A stretch of DNA of 49,776 nucleotides from Lachnospiraceae bacterium. Lineage in GTDB: Bacteria; Bacillota; Clostridia; Lachnospirales; Lachnospiraceae. The notes under the pieces were generated by a model, which saw only the letters and a program-made list of their open reading frames with translations, searched no databases and was not told the origin of the DNA. The stretch lies in assembly GCA_009911505.1 (NCBI GenBank), contig QXXL01000031.1, positions 1 to 49,776 of the forward strand, read 5' to 3'. Every line of letters begins with the position of its first letter. Within the stretch, counting starts at the first letter, position 1. Of the stretch, positions 17,379 to 26,403 are shown one piece after another. Position numbers and translations under genes: made by a program.

Positions 17379-17398
17379 GATTCAAACCCTCCTGAAAT

Positions 17399-18079
17399 TT
17401 ATATATTATGAAATGTGCTTTTCGTAACTGGCTCAATTAAAATGCGCCCGTCCGATACAATGGCGATCTGTGGCTCTGCCGCCGTCTTTTTCCGTTCCCG
17501 GATGGATGCCAAGATGCCTTTGTCTTCGCTCCTGCCAATTACATTCCCGATTTTTATTTGTACCGGGTTCATATCGAGCGCCACGACAAAGCATCCTTCG
17601 TTCCCGGATGCCCCGGCATAGGCTATCCCCTTTAAGGCGCCAAGGATTACAATATTCCCTACGGAAATGATTTTGGCGCCGGGATTGACATCGCCGATAA
17701 TAATAATGCTCGTTTCACATTCCAACACCTGGCCGGAACGGAGCGTTCCTTTGTAAAATTTGCCCGTATTTTCTGATTCTGCCGCCAGGTACTGTTCTAC
17801 CTTTTGTTTGGTATACTGCTCCCGTTTTTCATCATGGTCAATGATGCAGATAATATGGATGCTTGTCCTGCTGCAAATCGTATCTACAATCCGGTATTCC
17901 TCCTCCCCGGACAACTCCCTTCCGCCAAAGGAAATTGCCACATGGGCATTCTGGAAGAATTTTTCCGATCCCAAAAACTTTTCTATAATGCGATCCAAAA
18001 GCTCTTCAAAAGGAAGATCGGGATCTAAAATCAGATGTATGCCGTATTGATTGCTCTTTATAATAACCGGCTGTGACAT
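17399..18079 (-). CDS. minC: Septum-site inhibitor MinC
   Basis: MinC blocks FtsZ assembly away from midcell. The 226-residue protein has a variable N-terminal domain (1-100) and the characteristic C-terminal beta-helix (about 110-210), with the RSGQ motif in TLRSGQVLE and repeated turns such as IIGDVNPGAKIISVGNIVI and LGALKGIAYAG. This domain binds MinD and mediates dimerisation. The gene follows mrdA by 16 bases. Confidence 0.95.
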   Translation of the reverse strand: MSQPVIIKSNQYGIHLILDPDLPFEELLDRIIEKFLGSEKFFQNAHVAISFGGRELSGEEEYRIVDTICSRTSIHIICIIDHDEKREQYTKQKVEQYLAAESENTGKFYKGTLRSGQVLECETSIIIIGDVNPGAKIISVGNIVILGALKGIAYAGASGNEGCFVVALDMNPVQIKIGNVIGRSEDKGILASIRERKKTAAEPQIAIVSDGRILIEPVTKSTFHNI

Positions 18080-18095
18080 AAAACCCTCCTGTTTC

Positions 18096-20951
18096 TTAAT
18101 CCGTAACTGTGTTTGAGCTGCCGTCTATATTTTTTGCTTTTCCGTTTACAAGTTCACTTACATCTGCCGTTTTAAAATAGTATGCCAAAATGTCTTTGGA
18201 CACATCCGCCGCATTGTGTGAAGTATATCCGTGCGTAATACGGGTTGCAATTGAGATCTGCGGGTTGTCGCAGGGTGCAAACCCCACAAATAAAGCGTGG
18301 TTCGGGCGGTTCTTTACCTGCTGTGCCGTACCTGTTTTGCCAGCTGCCAAAACAGGGAAATCCTTAAAGCAGTCTAAATTTTCTACCACCATGCGCATAC
18401 CGGAATGGATGGCATCCCACTGCTGGGTGTTTAATACATCGATCTGGTTTTTTACGGTAGGGGCATATTGCTCGATGATATTCCCTTCAGCGTCCTTTAT
18501 CTCTTTTAGTAAGGTTTCCTCAAATACCGTGCCCCGGTTGGCGACAGCCGTGACATACCTGCCAAGCTGTGTTGTTGTATAGTTGTTGTTACTTTGTCCG
18601 ATAGATGCGGTGATCGGGTATTCGTCTGCGATCTGTGGCGCATTTTCCGGTATTTCAATCCCAGTCGGATCGTTTAGCCCAAACATGGACGCGTATTTTT
18701 GGATGGCGGCAATCCCCTTTTTCTCATTGTAAATGTTGCTGCTTAAGCTCAAACGATAACCCGTTTCATAAAAATAATAGTTGCACGAATCACGGATCGC
18801 TTCTGACAAATTGATCAGCCCGTGGCTTGATGGGTTGATCCAGCAGGTCGGCCCTTTTTCCTCTAGGCGTGTAAAACGGCCCTCATCCAGAATCTGTATT
18901 GATGTATCAATGACCTGTTCCGTAAGCCCTGCCGTAGCCGTTACCATTTTAAACGTAGATCCAGGCGCCGTACGCTCCTGTGTCGCATGGTTTAAAAGCG
19001 GGTACGACAAATCCTCCCGGATACTGTTAAAATAAGAAGAATTAACATTGTTGGCAAATTTATTATTGTCAAAGCTCGGATAAGAAACCAAAGCTAAAAT
19101 TTCGCCTGATTTTACATCAGTAATGACACAGGATCCGCTGCAGGGATCAAGTGCAAGCTGCGCCGGTGTAATTTCCAGATTTTTGATCCGTTCTTTGATG
19201 AAATTATAAGACGATATACTGCCGGATGTCAACGCCGCTATCTGCTCTTCATCGCGTTTTAGCTTGCCCTGGTCGTAAAGGATCAGGCAAAGCTGTGTCC
19301 CGCTGATTTGGTTCTGACGGATCATATATTTGTAAATCAATTTGGTGAAAGCACGGTCCCCGGTCAGCTCCTCCCGGATAAAGCTCAAAAGCGCCAGGTA
19401 AATTTCATTGGAATCTGAATATTTCTCTTCGATGGAAAATTGCGTAATATCAATCCAGTTCATCGCAATGGCATAGTTTAAATAATCCTTTAAGCTGCTT
19501 TCACCGTTTGCCCACGAAACATACGTGGGATCTTCTTTATTGATCTTGTCCTCCACCAGGATTTCTTTTTCTTTCAACATCCGGATGATAAACGAAATAT
19601 AGTCCTCGTTCTCGCTTTCCAAGTCTCCGAACGGCGTTGCTTCTTTTGCAGTAAGCTCAGCCTGGATCCCGTCAAGGACTGCTGATTGCTTGGACAAAAA
19701 TGCAGCATAGACCTCCTGCTCTGCGGCGCTGGCATTCTTTTTGGAAAAGCGGTCAAGATCAAGCACGTTGTTGTTAATTAAGGCGAAATAGACGTCATCA
19801 ATAGGGATAATAACGTCCGTAGCCCGGGTAATCTTAGAAGAATCGTAATTTTTTACATTCCGGATTGAATCTACGACAATCCCCGCAATTTCCTGTTCCA
19901 AAAGCTGGTATACTGTTTTGGTCAAATCGGCGTCAATTGACAGCCATGCGTCATTGCCAACAGACGGCTCTATACGTTCCTTTGTCTCAATGACTTTTCC
20001 TAAATTGTCTACATATACTACTTCCTTGCCCTTTTTCCCGCGCAGCTGCTGATCTAAATACTGTTCAATACCAGCCTTGCCAACGACATCCGTTAGTGAA
20101 TAATCATCGCCTTCCTCTGTAAGCTTATCATATTCCTCCTGGGAAATAATACCGGTATAGCCGATAATTTGCGCAAAATACTTGCTATCTACATATTTAC
20201 GACGTGTCGTAGGGGTCACCTCCACCCCCTGCAGCTTGTCTGCGTTTTCGCTGATATAGGCAATTGCTTCTTCGTCTACATTTGCTGCAATGGTCGTAGA
20301 GATGTATTTCTGGAAGCTGTTTTCGGACATGGCGTAACGGATTACCGTAATACGGTACGCCAAATCCCCTTCGTAGCTTTTTGCAATGCCAAACTTCTTT
20401 TCCCCCTGCAGATATTCCATGACTTGATCCGCAGTCGCTTCCCCTTCATGGTAGCCTAATTTTTTATTGTATGTGAGATCATCTGTCAAACGCCGCCCAT
20501 AGACGTCGGCAAGGAACCGCTCTAGGGCGTTCCCTTTCACATTATAGGAAAAACTGCCGTCTTCCGCCCTGTTTATTTCAAACGAATTATCAATAGGCGT
20601 GCCGTATTCATCCAGTTTGACAATAATCTGCTCTAATATATGGTTGAGTAACTCGTTTTTCTCTTTATCGGAAGCATAGCTCCCATTGTCTTCAATCGTA
20701 ATCGAATAAGCCAGCTCATTGTAGGCGAGAAGCTTTCCGTTCCGGTCATAAATATTGCCCCGGGTACTTTTTAACTCACGTTCTTTTTCGATCTTGAGTG
20801 TAAAATTGTTTAAATATTCTTCCCCGTTTACAATCTGGAGCACAAATACCTGCTGGATTAGTATTCCAAATAGGAAGAACATGACGGCCCCTAATACAAA
20901 CAGCCTGGATTTAAAAAAGTTGATAATTGATTCTTTTATTGTATCAAGCAA
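18096..20951 (-). CDS. mrdA: Penicillin-binding protein 2, enlarged elongation transpeptidase
   Basis: Class B PBP that cross-links wall peptides during elongation with RodA. One N-terminal membrane helix (residues 15-40) precedes the dimerisation domain, with STRGNIYDRNG at 62-72 as class hallmark. The transpeptidase motifs are STFK at 665-668, SCN at 722-724 and KTGTAQ at 872-877. At 951 residues it is some 250-300 longer than usual. The surplus is a helical, acidic segment at roughly 365-600, lying between the first helix of the transpeptidase domain (IDADLTKTVYQLLEQE) and the strand pair VITDVKSGEILALVSYPSFD. mreD upstream overlaps by eight bases. Confidence 0.93.
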   Translation of the reverse strand: MLDTIKESIINFFKSRLFVLGAVMFFLFGILIQQVFVLQIVNGEEYLNNFTLKIEKERELKSTRGNIYDRNGKLLAYNELAYSITIEDNGSYASDKEKNELLNHILEQIIVKLDEYGTPIDNSFEINRAEDGSFSYNVKGNALERFLADVYGRRLTDDLTYNKKLGYHEGEATADQVMEYLQGEKKFGIAKSYEGDLAYRITVIRYAMSENSFQKYISTTIAANVDEEAIAYISENADKLQGVEVTPTTRRKYVDSKYFAQIIGYTGIISQEEYDKLTEEGDDYSLTDVVGKAGIEQYLDQQLRGKKGKEVVYVDNLGKVIETKERIEPSVGNDAWLSIDADLTKTVYQLLEQEIAGIVVDSIRNVKNYDSSKITRATDVIIPIDDVYFALINNNVLDLDRFSKKNASAAEQEVYAAFLSKQSAVLDGIQAELTAKEATPFGDLESENEDYISFIIRMLKEKEILVEDKINKEDPTYVSWANGESSLKDYLNYAIAMNWIDITQFSIEEKYSDSNEIYLALLSFIREELTGDRAFTKLIYKYMIRQNQISGTQLCLILYDQGKLKRDEEQIAALTSGSISSYNFIKERIKNLEITPAQLALDPCSGSCVITDVKSGEILALVSYPSFDNNKFANNVNSSYFNSIREDLSYPLLNHATQERTAPGSTFKMVTATAGLTEQVIDTSIQILDEGRFTRLEEKGPTCWINPSSHGLINLSEAIRDSCNYYFYETGYRLSLSSNIYNEKKGIAAIQKYASMFGLNDPTGIEIPENAPQIADEYPITASIGQSNNNYTTTQLGRYVTAVANRGTVFEETLLKEIKDAEGNIIEQYAPTVKNQIDVLNTQQWDAIHSGMRMVVENLDCFKDFPVLAAGKTGTAQQVKNRPNHALFVGFAPCDNPQISIATRITHGYTSHNAADVSKDILAYYFKTADVSELVNGKAKNIDGSSNTVTD

Positions 20952-21462
20952 TGTTACCCGTACTCCTTTTTTCAGCTCGTTCCAGCTTCTGGTTGATTTG
21001 CAGTAAGATAAAATATAAAAACACTGTTACAAGGATTGTATAAACCAATTCCGGCATAATAATATGCATCAGGTAATACCGGAACGCAAAACGCCCCCGT
21101 AAAAGAAATTGAAAGAAGTAGATCAAAAGGCTGCATGCCAAATCACTGACCGAAATCAAAATCATGGGCAGCTTTATATCCTCTGGATAAAATATTTTGC
21201 GGAAAAACCCGTTGGAGTAGCCTGTATACATATAAATTAAGGCATAAAACCCCAATGTGCCGCCATAGAATATATCTAAGAACAAGCCGCTTAAAAATCC
21301 AATAAACATCCCATCCTTTTTTCCACGCATAAATCCAAACGAAGACGTTACAATTACCAAAAGGTTTGGGGAAATAGACGCAATCGCAAGGGATTTAAAG
21401 AGGGTGCACTGCAGCAAAAAGCAGGCAATGACAATCAGTGTAACAGTAATCTTACGTTTCAT
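20944..21462 (-). CDS. mreD: Rod-shape protein MreD
   Basis: A 172-residue polytopic membrane protein between mreC and mrdA, the standard location of MreD. It has five or six hydrophobic segments with short loops, including SPNLLVIVTSSFGFMRGKKDG and GFLSGLFLDIFYGGTLGFYAL, the conserved MreD region. It connects MreC and the synthases of the elongation complex. Its last eight bases overlap mrdA. Confidence 0.9.
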   Translation of the reverse strand: MKRKITVTLIVIACFLLQCTLFKSLAIASISPNLLVIVTSSFGFMRGKKDGMFIGFLSGLFLDIFYGGTLGFYALIYMYTGYSNGFFRKIFYPEDIKLPMILISVSDLACSLLIYFFQFLLRGRFAFRYYLMHIIMPELVYTILVTVFLYFILLQINQKLERAEKRSTGNIA

Positions 21463-21484
21463 GCTTCCTCCGTTTCATGCGGCG

Positions 21485-22360
21485 TCATTCAGTTTCTCCA
21501 CCGGATTCTTTTTTGTCTAGGATGACAAGCACTTCCTCCAAGTGTTCAAAATCGACGGCGGGCGTGAGCGTCCCGGACTTCGTCAGGTTGTTGGCGTCCT
21601 TTTTAAATTCTCCGATATTGCCAATTAAAATACCTTGTAAATATTTATCGCTAATATTGGACGTAACGACCTCAGCGCCTTCTGTCACCTCATCCTTGGA
21701 ATCTTTCAGATCCGTAAAAAGGATCCTTTGGCTGGCATTCATTTCCTGTAAGTCGCCATGTACAATACAGCGGTCATTATTTGTAACCACCATGGCGCTT
21801 ATCTTGCTGACGTCGTCAATAATAGAACGTACCCTCGCATAATTAGGCCCAACGTCGGTTACGATTCCGGCCAGCCCTTTCCCGGCTATTACGTTCATAT
21901 CTACTTCTATGCCGTCATTCTTGCCTTTGTCAATTGTAAATACGGAAAACCAGTTTCCAGCATCCTTGCCAATGACACTGGCGGCAACTTTCTTGTAGCT
22001 GGGGTATTTTTGATCGAGCGATAACAGCTCCCGCAGGTTGTCAAGCTCATACTGCTCTAATTTAATCGTATTTAACTCCGCAGTCAGCTCGTCCACCTGC
22101 GCTTTAAGCTGTGCATTTTCTTCCATGACATCCCGCAGGTCGTTTAAATTGTCTGCCTTATCCGATATAAAACGCCCGACATAATTGATCCCGCGCTGCA
22201 TTGGGATAAACACATAGCCAGCCACAGTATTTAACGGGCTGCCCGTAATATCAAGCGCATAGCTGGCATAAACCATACCCAGGCAAAGGATAGTAAGGGC
22301 AATCAGCAAAAACCTGGCTGGAAATGTAAACTTTGGTTTCCGTCTCATAAAATACCTCAA
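21485..22360 (-). CDS. mreC: Rod-shape protein MreC
   Basis: MreC is a bitopic scaffold that activates PBP2 in the elongasome. The 291-residue protein has one N-terminal membrane helix (about 15-35), a coiled coil (about 70-110), and a beta-rich periplasm-facing domain containing VIGKDAGNWFSVFTIDKGKNDGI and the VTDVGPNYARVRSIID segment, both typical. The gene abuts mreB directly and mreD follows 22 bases later. Confidence 0.95.
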   Translation of the reverse strand: MRYFMRRKPKFTFPARFLLIALTILCLGMVYASYALDITGSPLNTVAGYVFIPMQRGINYVGRFISDKADNLNDLRDVMEENAQLKAQVDELTAELNTIKLEQYELDNLRELLSLDQKYPSYKKVAASVIGKDAGNWFSVFTIDKGKNDGIEVDMNVIAGKGLAGIVTDVGPNYARVRSIIDDVSKISAMVVTNNDRCIVHGDLQEMNASQRILFTDLKDSKDEVTEGAEVVTSNISDKYLQGILIGNIGEFKKDANNLTKSGTLTPAVDFEHLEEVLVILDKKESGGETE

Positions 22361-23377
22361 TTATTTTAATAGTCTAGTCTTCATATTAAATGTCAGACGT
22401 TTGTATTTGTCGTCGGAAATAATCTTTATCAGGCCCCGTACCACCGTCTCTTCCGGGCTTTCGCAGGTATTGACGCGTATATTTGTGATCTGGGTAAATA
22501 GCTCGTCAAGGCCTTGGATCAAAGATCCGCCCCCGGTAATGTATATACCAGCATGGATAATATCGCGCGCAACCTCAGGCGGCGTTTTCTCTAAAATCAT
22601 CTTGATAGAATTGCAGATGGAGCTTAAATTGTCTTTGATCGCTTCATATACAGTCTGTGCATTTATTTCCAGTTCAATCGGCAAACCGCTGACAAGATCG
22701 CGCCCCACGATAATCATGCTCTCCTCCCGGCCGGGCAGGCCAGAACCAAGTGTCTCTTTTAGCGCTTTCGCCGTCTTTTGCCCGATTACCAGGTTAAAGG
22801 TACGTTTAATATAGCTGATAATGGACTCGTCTAGCCGGTTGCCGCCAAAATGCAGAAGATCGCTTAATACCAGGCCGCCCAGGGAAATGACAGAAATTTC
22901 TGTGGTATCCGCGCCGATATCCACCACCATGACCCCGGTAGGCTCATTGACGTCTAGCCCCAGCCCTGCAGCGTCTGCAATCGGCTTTTCGCAAAGCAGT
23001 ACGTTTTTAGGCTTTACCTTGCTTTTGTAAAACAAATCAAAGAAAGCCTTTTTCTCTACTTCTGTAATGTCCGTAGGCACTGCCACTATATACTCCGCAC
23101 CATGGACTTTTCCTTTGGAGCGTGCTTCCAAAAAGTCAAAAATCATGGTCTGGACGTTGTTGAAATCAGCAATGACGCCGTTTACTATAGGAAACGTGAC
23201 ATGGATTGTTTCCGGTGCTTTTTCATACATGGCATATGCAACATCCCCATAAGCATACATCTGGTTTTTGTTTACAATGGCAATTGTATTCTTTTCGTTT
23301 AATATTTTGCCAGTCGATTTGCAGAAAACTTTAATGTTGCAGGTTCCCAAATCAATGCAATAAATATTGTTGTTCAT
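22361..23377 (-). CDS. mreB: MreB-family actin homologue, divergent in its nucleotide loops
   Basis: MreB filaments organise elongation along the cell. The 338-residue protein has the actin-like layout: phosphate 1 IDLGTCNIKVF near the start, phosphate 2 VVDIGADTTEISVIS at about 150, and the adenosine loop ITGGGSLIQGL near 280. Canonical MreB usually reads DLGTANT and DIGGGTTE in the first two, so both loops differ at normally constant sites. It may be the Mbl or MreBH type, or a diverged main MreB. The place between radC and mreC is the usual one. Confidence 0.9.
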   Translation of the reverse strand: MNNNIYCIDLGTCNIKVFCKSTGKILNEKNTIAIVNKNQMYAYGDVAYAMYEKAPETIHVTFPIVNGVIADFNNVQTMIFDFLEARSKGKVHGAEYIVAVPTDITEVEKKAFFDLFYKSKVKPKNVLLCEKPIADAAGLGLDVNEPTGVMVVDIGADTTEISVISLGGLVLSDLLHFGGNRLDESIISYIKRTFNLVIGQKTAKALKETLGSGLPGREESMIIVGRDLVSGLPIELEINAQTVYEAIKDNLSSICNSIKMILEKTPPEVARDIIHAGIYITGGGSLIQGLDELFTQITNIRVNTCESPEETVVRGLIKIISDDKYKRLTFNMKTRLLK

Positions 23378-23398
23378 GTAGTTCTCCCTTCAATCTGC

Positions 23399-24097
23399 TT
23401 ATGGCAAGTGAAGCAGATGTTCCTCTTTAAAGCTGAAATATTGGTTGTCGCCTATGATGATGTGATCCGATAAGTGTATCCCTATTAATTCGCCCCCCTC
23501 TAGGATCCGCTTAGTTACAAGCTTATCCTGTACACTCGGCTGTGGGACGCCGCTTGGGTGGTTGTGCAGCAGGATGATATGGACAGCCTGCTTCGCCAAC
23601 GCACTTAAAAATACTTCCCTGGGTGAAACAAGGGATGCATTGACTGTACCCACCGATATTACTTCGTCCCCAAGCAGGACGCACTGTGAATCATACATGC
23701 TTACAATCAGCTTTTCTTTGTTCTCATGCCGCAACTCTTCCATATAATATGCCGCAACCGAAGCCGCGCTATTTAATGAAACTTCACGGGCGCGTGTCGC
23801 CTTTGTCAGCCGCCTTGTGATCTCCGCAAGGCATTTTAGCTGGACGGCTTTGACTTCGCCGATGCCGGGAATGGATTTGAGCTCTTTGATGCTTAAGCGG
23901 TAGAGGTTTAAAAGGCTCTTTTCTTTGTAGTTCAAAATCTCCTGCGCAACTTCAATTGATTGTCTCCCTGCAGTCCCGGTACGGATGATAACAGCTAAAA
24001 GCTCTGCGTCAGATAAGTGCCCTGCCCCGAAACGAAGGCATTTTTCGTAGGGTTTCTCGGATTCCGGTAATTCTTTTACCGTGAAATGTTGGTTCAT
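23399..24097 (-). CDS. radC: RadC/JAMM-family protein
   Basis: The 232-residue product has a helix-hairpin-helix segment (SIPGIGEVKAVQLKCL, about 73-88) and a C-terminal JAMM metal-binding domain with the signature HNHPSGVPQPSVQD. Despite its name its role in DNA repair is doubtful; its enzymatic activity is not established. It is the first gene of the unit that continues through mreB to the carboxypeptidase, a position typical of Firmicutes. It starts 57 bases after the ynbB stop and I see no good promoter in that gap. Confidence 0.93.
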   Translation of the reverse strand: MNQHFTVKELPESEKPYEKCLRFGAGHLSDAELLAVIIRTGTAGRQSIEVAQEILNYKEKSLLNLYRLSIKELKSIPGIGEVKAVQLKCLAEITRRLTKATRAREVSLNSAASVAAYYMEELRHENKEKLIVSMYDSQCVLLGDEVISVGTVNASLVSPREVFLSALAKQAVHIILLHNHPSGVPQPSVQDKLVTKRILEGGELIGIHLSDHIIIGDNQYFSFKEEHLLHLP

Positions 24098-24154
24098 GGA
24101 ATGTCCTTTCTATCCCCTGCCTGTTGGGTTCGATCGTAAATTCCAGATTTTATT

Positions 24155-25459
24155 CTACCACATTAGATCCTTATTAACAAGATTTTGCTCATAAAGTTTT
24201 TGTAACGACATTAAAATTCCGAATTTGGCATGGCTAAAAGTCAGCCCGCCCTGAAAATAAACGGTATAGGGGGGCTTGACTGGCCCGTCGGCGCTCAGCT
24301 CAATAGAAGATCCTTGCACAAAAGCCCCTGCCGCCATAATAACGTCGCTGTCGTAGCCTGGCATAGCCCAGGGTTCCGGCGTTACATACGAATCCACCGG
24401 GGCCGCCGCCTGGATACCTTTGCAGAATGCAATCATGGCTTGCGGCTTGTGGAACGTAACTGCCTGGATGATATCGTGCCGGCTTTCTGTACTGTTTGGC
24501 AAAACGTCAAACCCCAGGGCTCCATAGATGTTTGCCGCAAAAACCGCGCCCTTTAGCGCCGCGTTTACGACTGTTGGGGCAAGAAAAAGGCCCTGGTAAA
24601 ATGACTGGATAACGCCCAGTGAAGCCCCGACCTCTTTGCCAAGGCCAGGAGAGGTCAAACGGTACGCCGCGTTTTCTACGCATTCTCTTTTACCTGCGAT
24701 ATACCCCCCAATTGGCGCTAAACCGCCGCCTGGATTTTTGATAAGCGATCCGACGATGAGATCAGCCCCTGCCTCAAGCGGCTCTTTTTCTTCGACAAAT
24801 TCACCGTAACAGTTGTCTACCATACAGACAATGTCTGGTTTAATGGATTTTAAAAATGTAACCAGCTCCCCAATTTGGGCAACGGAAAGCGTTGGCCTTG
24901 CCGCATAGCCTTTGGAACGCTGGATCGTGGCAAGCTTTGTCTTTTCGCTGACTGCTTCCCTGATTTTTTCGTAGTCAAGGCTTCCATCGGGGAGCAAATC
25001 TACCTGGCGGTATGTGATGCCATATTCCGCTAAAGATCCTTTTGCCGGACGGATACCAATAACGCTCTCAAGCGTATCATATGGCTTTCCGACCGGGGAA
25101 AGCAGCTCGTCCCCTGGACGTAAGTTTGATAAAAGCGCAAGGGCAAGGGCATGTGTGCCACAAGTAACCTGTGGGCGCACAAGCGCGTCCTCGGCTCCAA
25201 AACATGCGGCATAGACAGCTTCTAGGGTATCCCGGCCCAAGTCATTGTAGCCGTATCCGTTTGTCGCCTGAAAGCATTCTGCGCTGACTTTCGCTTTTTG
25301 CATGGCTTTTATAACTTTAAGCTGGTTTCCTTCCGCTACCTGATCATACGCGTCAAAGCGGGCCTTTAATTTTTCTTCTATTTTCGCGCCAAAAGCATAG
25401 ACTTGCTTACAGATCCCAAGGTTTTCATACTGCGCCTGTGTTGCTTTGTTATAACTCAT
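24155..25459 (-). CDS. ynbB: PLP-dependent methionine gamma-lyase-like protein (YnbB, aluminium-resistance family)
   Basis: A 434-residue fold-type I PLP enzyme of the family often annotated aluminium resistance protein or Met gamma-lyase family. The pyridoxal lysine is Lys241 in VGSLIKNPGGG, and Asp215 of VDNCYGEFVEE should contact the pyridine nitrogen. THALALALLSNLRPGDE (102 onward) is the cofactor phosphate region. The physiological substrate is not established. Its start overlaps miaA by 11 bases, with GGGGATTG as ribosome site inside the miaA end; this miaA-ynbB pairing is common in clostridia. Confidence 0.9.
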   Translation of the reverse strand: MSYNKATQAQYENLGICKQVYAFGAKIEEKLKARFDAYDQVAEGNQLKVIKAMQKAKVSAECFQATNGYGYNDLGRDTLEAVYAACFGAEDALVRPQVTCGTHALALALLSNLRPGDELLSPVGKPYDTLESVIGIRPAKGSLAEYGITYRQVDLLPDGSLDYEKIREAVSEKTKLATIQRSKGYAARPTLSVAQIGELVTFLKSIKPDIVCMVDNCYGEFVEEKEPLEAGADLIVGSLIKNPGGGLAPIGGYIAGKRECVENAAYRLTSPGLGKEVGASLGVIQSFYQGLFLAPTVVNAALKGAVFAANIYGALGFDVLPNSTESRHDIIQAVTFHKPQAMIAFCKGIQAAAPVDSYVTPEPWAMPGYDSDVIMAAGAFVQGSSIELSADGPVKPPYTVYFQGGLTFSHAKFGILMSLQKLYEQNLVNKDLMW

Positions 25460-26402
25460 TTACAATCCCCTTTTCTTCTAATATTGCCACCATATGTTTT
25501 ATTATGGCGTCTGTATCGTATGCAAAATCCTGTTTGTTAAGCCATATAACATCCCGTTCCCTGCGGAACCACGTAAGCTGGCGTTTGGCAAAACGCCTGG
25601 TGTCACGCTTCAAAACAGATACGGCTTCCTCTAAAGGGCATTCCCCGTCCAAATAAGAAAGTATTTCTTTATAACCCAGCCCCTGCATGGATACCATGCC
25701 CTTATGGCAGCCCTTCCTTTTTAACGCTTCCACTTCCGTAAGCAGCCCCTGGCGCAGCATTAGCTCCACACGCTGTCCGATTTTATCGTATAACCGTTTC
25801 CGATCGTCATTTAATACAAAGTAAGCAAACTGATAAGGGGATGCTTTTTGCCGCTCTGCCTCATTGTGCTGTGAAATGGGGTAGCCATTTTGACGGTAAA
25901 ACTCCAGTGCGCGGATTACGCGTTTGATATTGTTGGGATGGATGGCATTTGCGGACGGAGCGTCCACCTTGGCCAGTTCTTCATGCAGCTTGACATTGCC
26001 ATAACAACGGGCAAATGCTTCTAGTTCTTCCCGGATTTTTGTGGAAGCTTCTTCCTTGGAAAAATCAATTCCGTAAAGGACAGACTGGATATAAAACCCC
26101 GTACCCCCGACAATCATGGGGATGCGCCCGGCAGCATAGATTTCTTCCATGTATGAAGCCGCCAGCTTTTGAAATAGGACAATATTAAATTCCTCATCTG
26201 GATCCAGTTCGTCAATCAGGTAATGCGGGATCCCCTGCATTTCTTTGGGCTTTACTTTGGCCGAGCCGATGTCCATATGGCGGTATACCTGCATGGAATC
26301 CGCAGATATAATGGATCCGCCTATTTGTTTTGCCAGCTCTATAGAAAGCGCTGTTTTGCCGGATGCGGTTGGCCCTGCGAGTACAACGAGCGGTGGTTTC
26401 AT
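25449..26402 (-). CDS. miaA: tRNA dimethylallyltransferase
   Basis: MiaA adds a dimethylallyl group to A37 of tRNAs that read codons starting with U. The frame is open further upstream, but the ATG at 26402 has GAGG before it and starts MKPPLVVLAGPTASGKTALS, placing the P-loop GPTASGKT near residue 10 as in the family. ISADSMQVYRHMDIGSAK and the VGGTGFYIQSVL segment are also standard. Length is 317. It begins one base after the mutL stop. Confidence 0.95.
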   Translation of the reverse strand: MKPPLVVLAGPTASGKTALSIELAKQIGGSIISADSMQVYRHMDIGSAKVKPKEMQGIPHYLIDELDPDEEFNIVLFQKLAASYMEEIYAAGRIPMIVGGTGFYIQSVLYGIDFSKEEASTKIREELEAFARCYGNVKLHEELAKVDAPSANAIHPNNIKRVIRALEFYRQNGYPISQHNEAERQKASPYQFAYFVLNDDRKRLYDKIGQRVELMLRQGLLTEVEALKRKGCHKGMVSMQGLGYKEILSYLDGECPLEEAVSVLKRDTRRFAKRQLTWFRRERDVIWLNKQDFAYDTDAIIKHMVAILEEKGIVNEL

Positions 26403-26403
26403 A

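Noticed and set aside
24098..24154. Promoter upstream of radC
   Set aside because: No pair of boxes with acceptable spacing; radC may be read through from the mutS unit.
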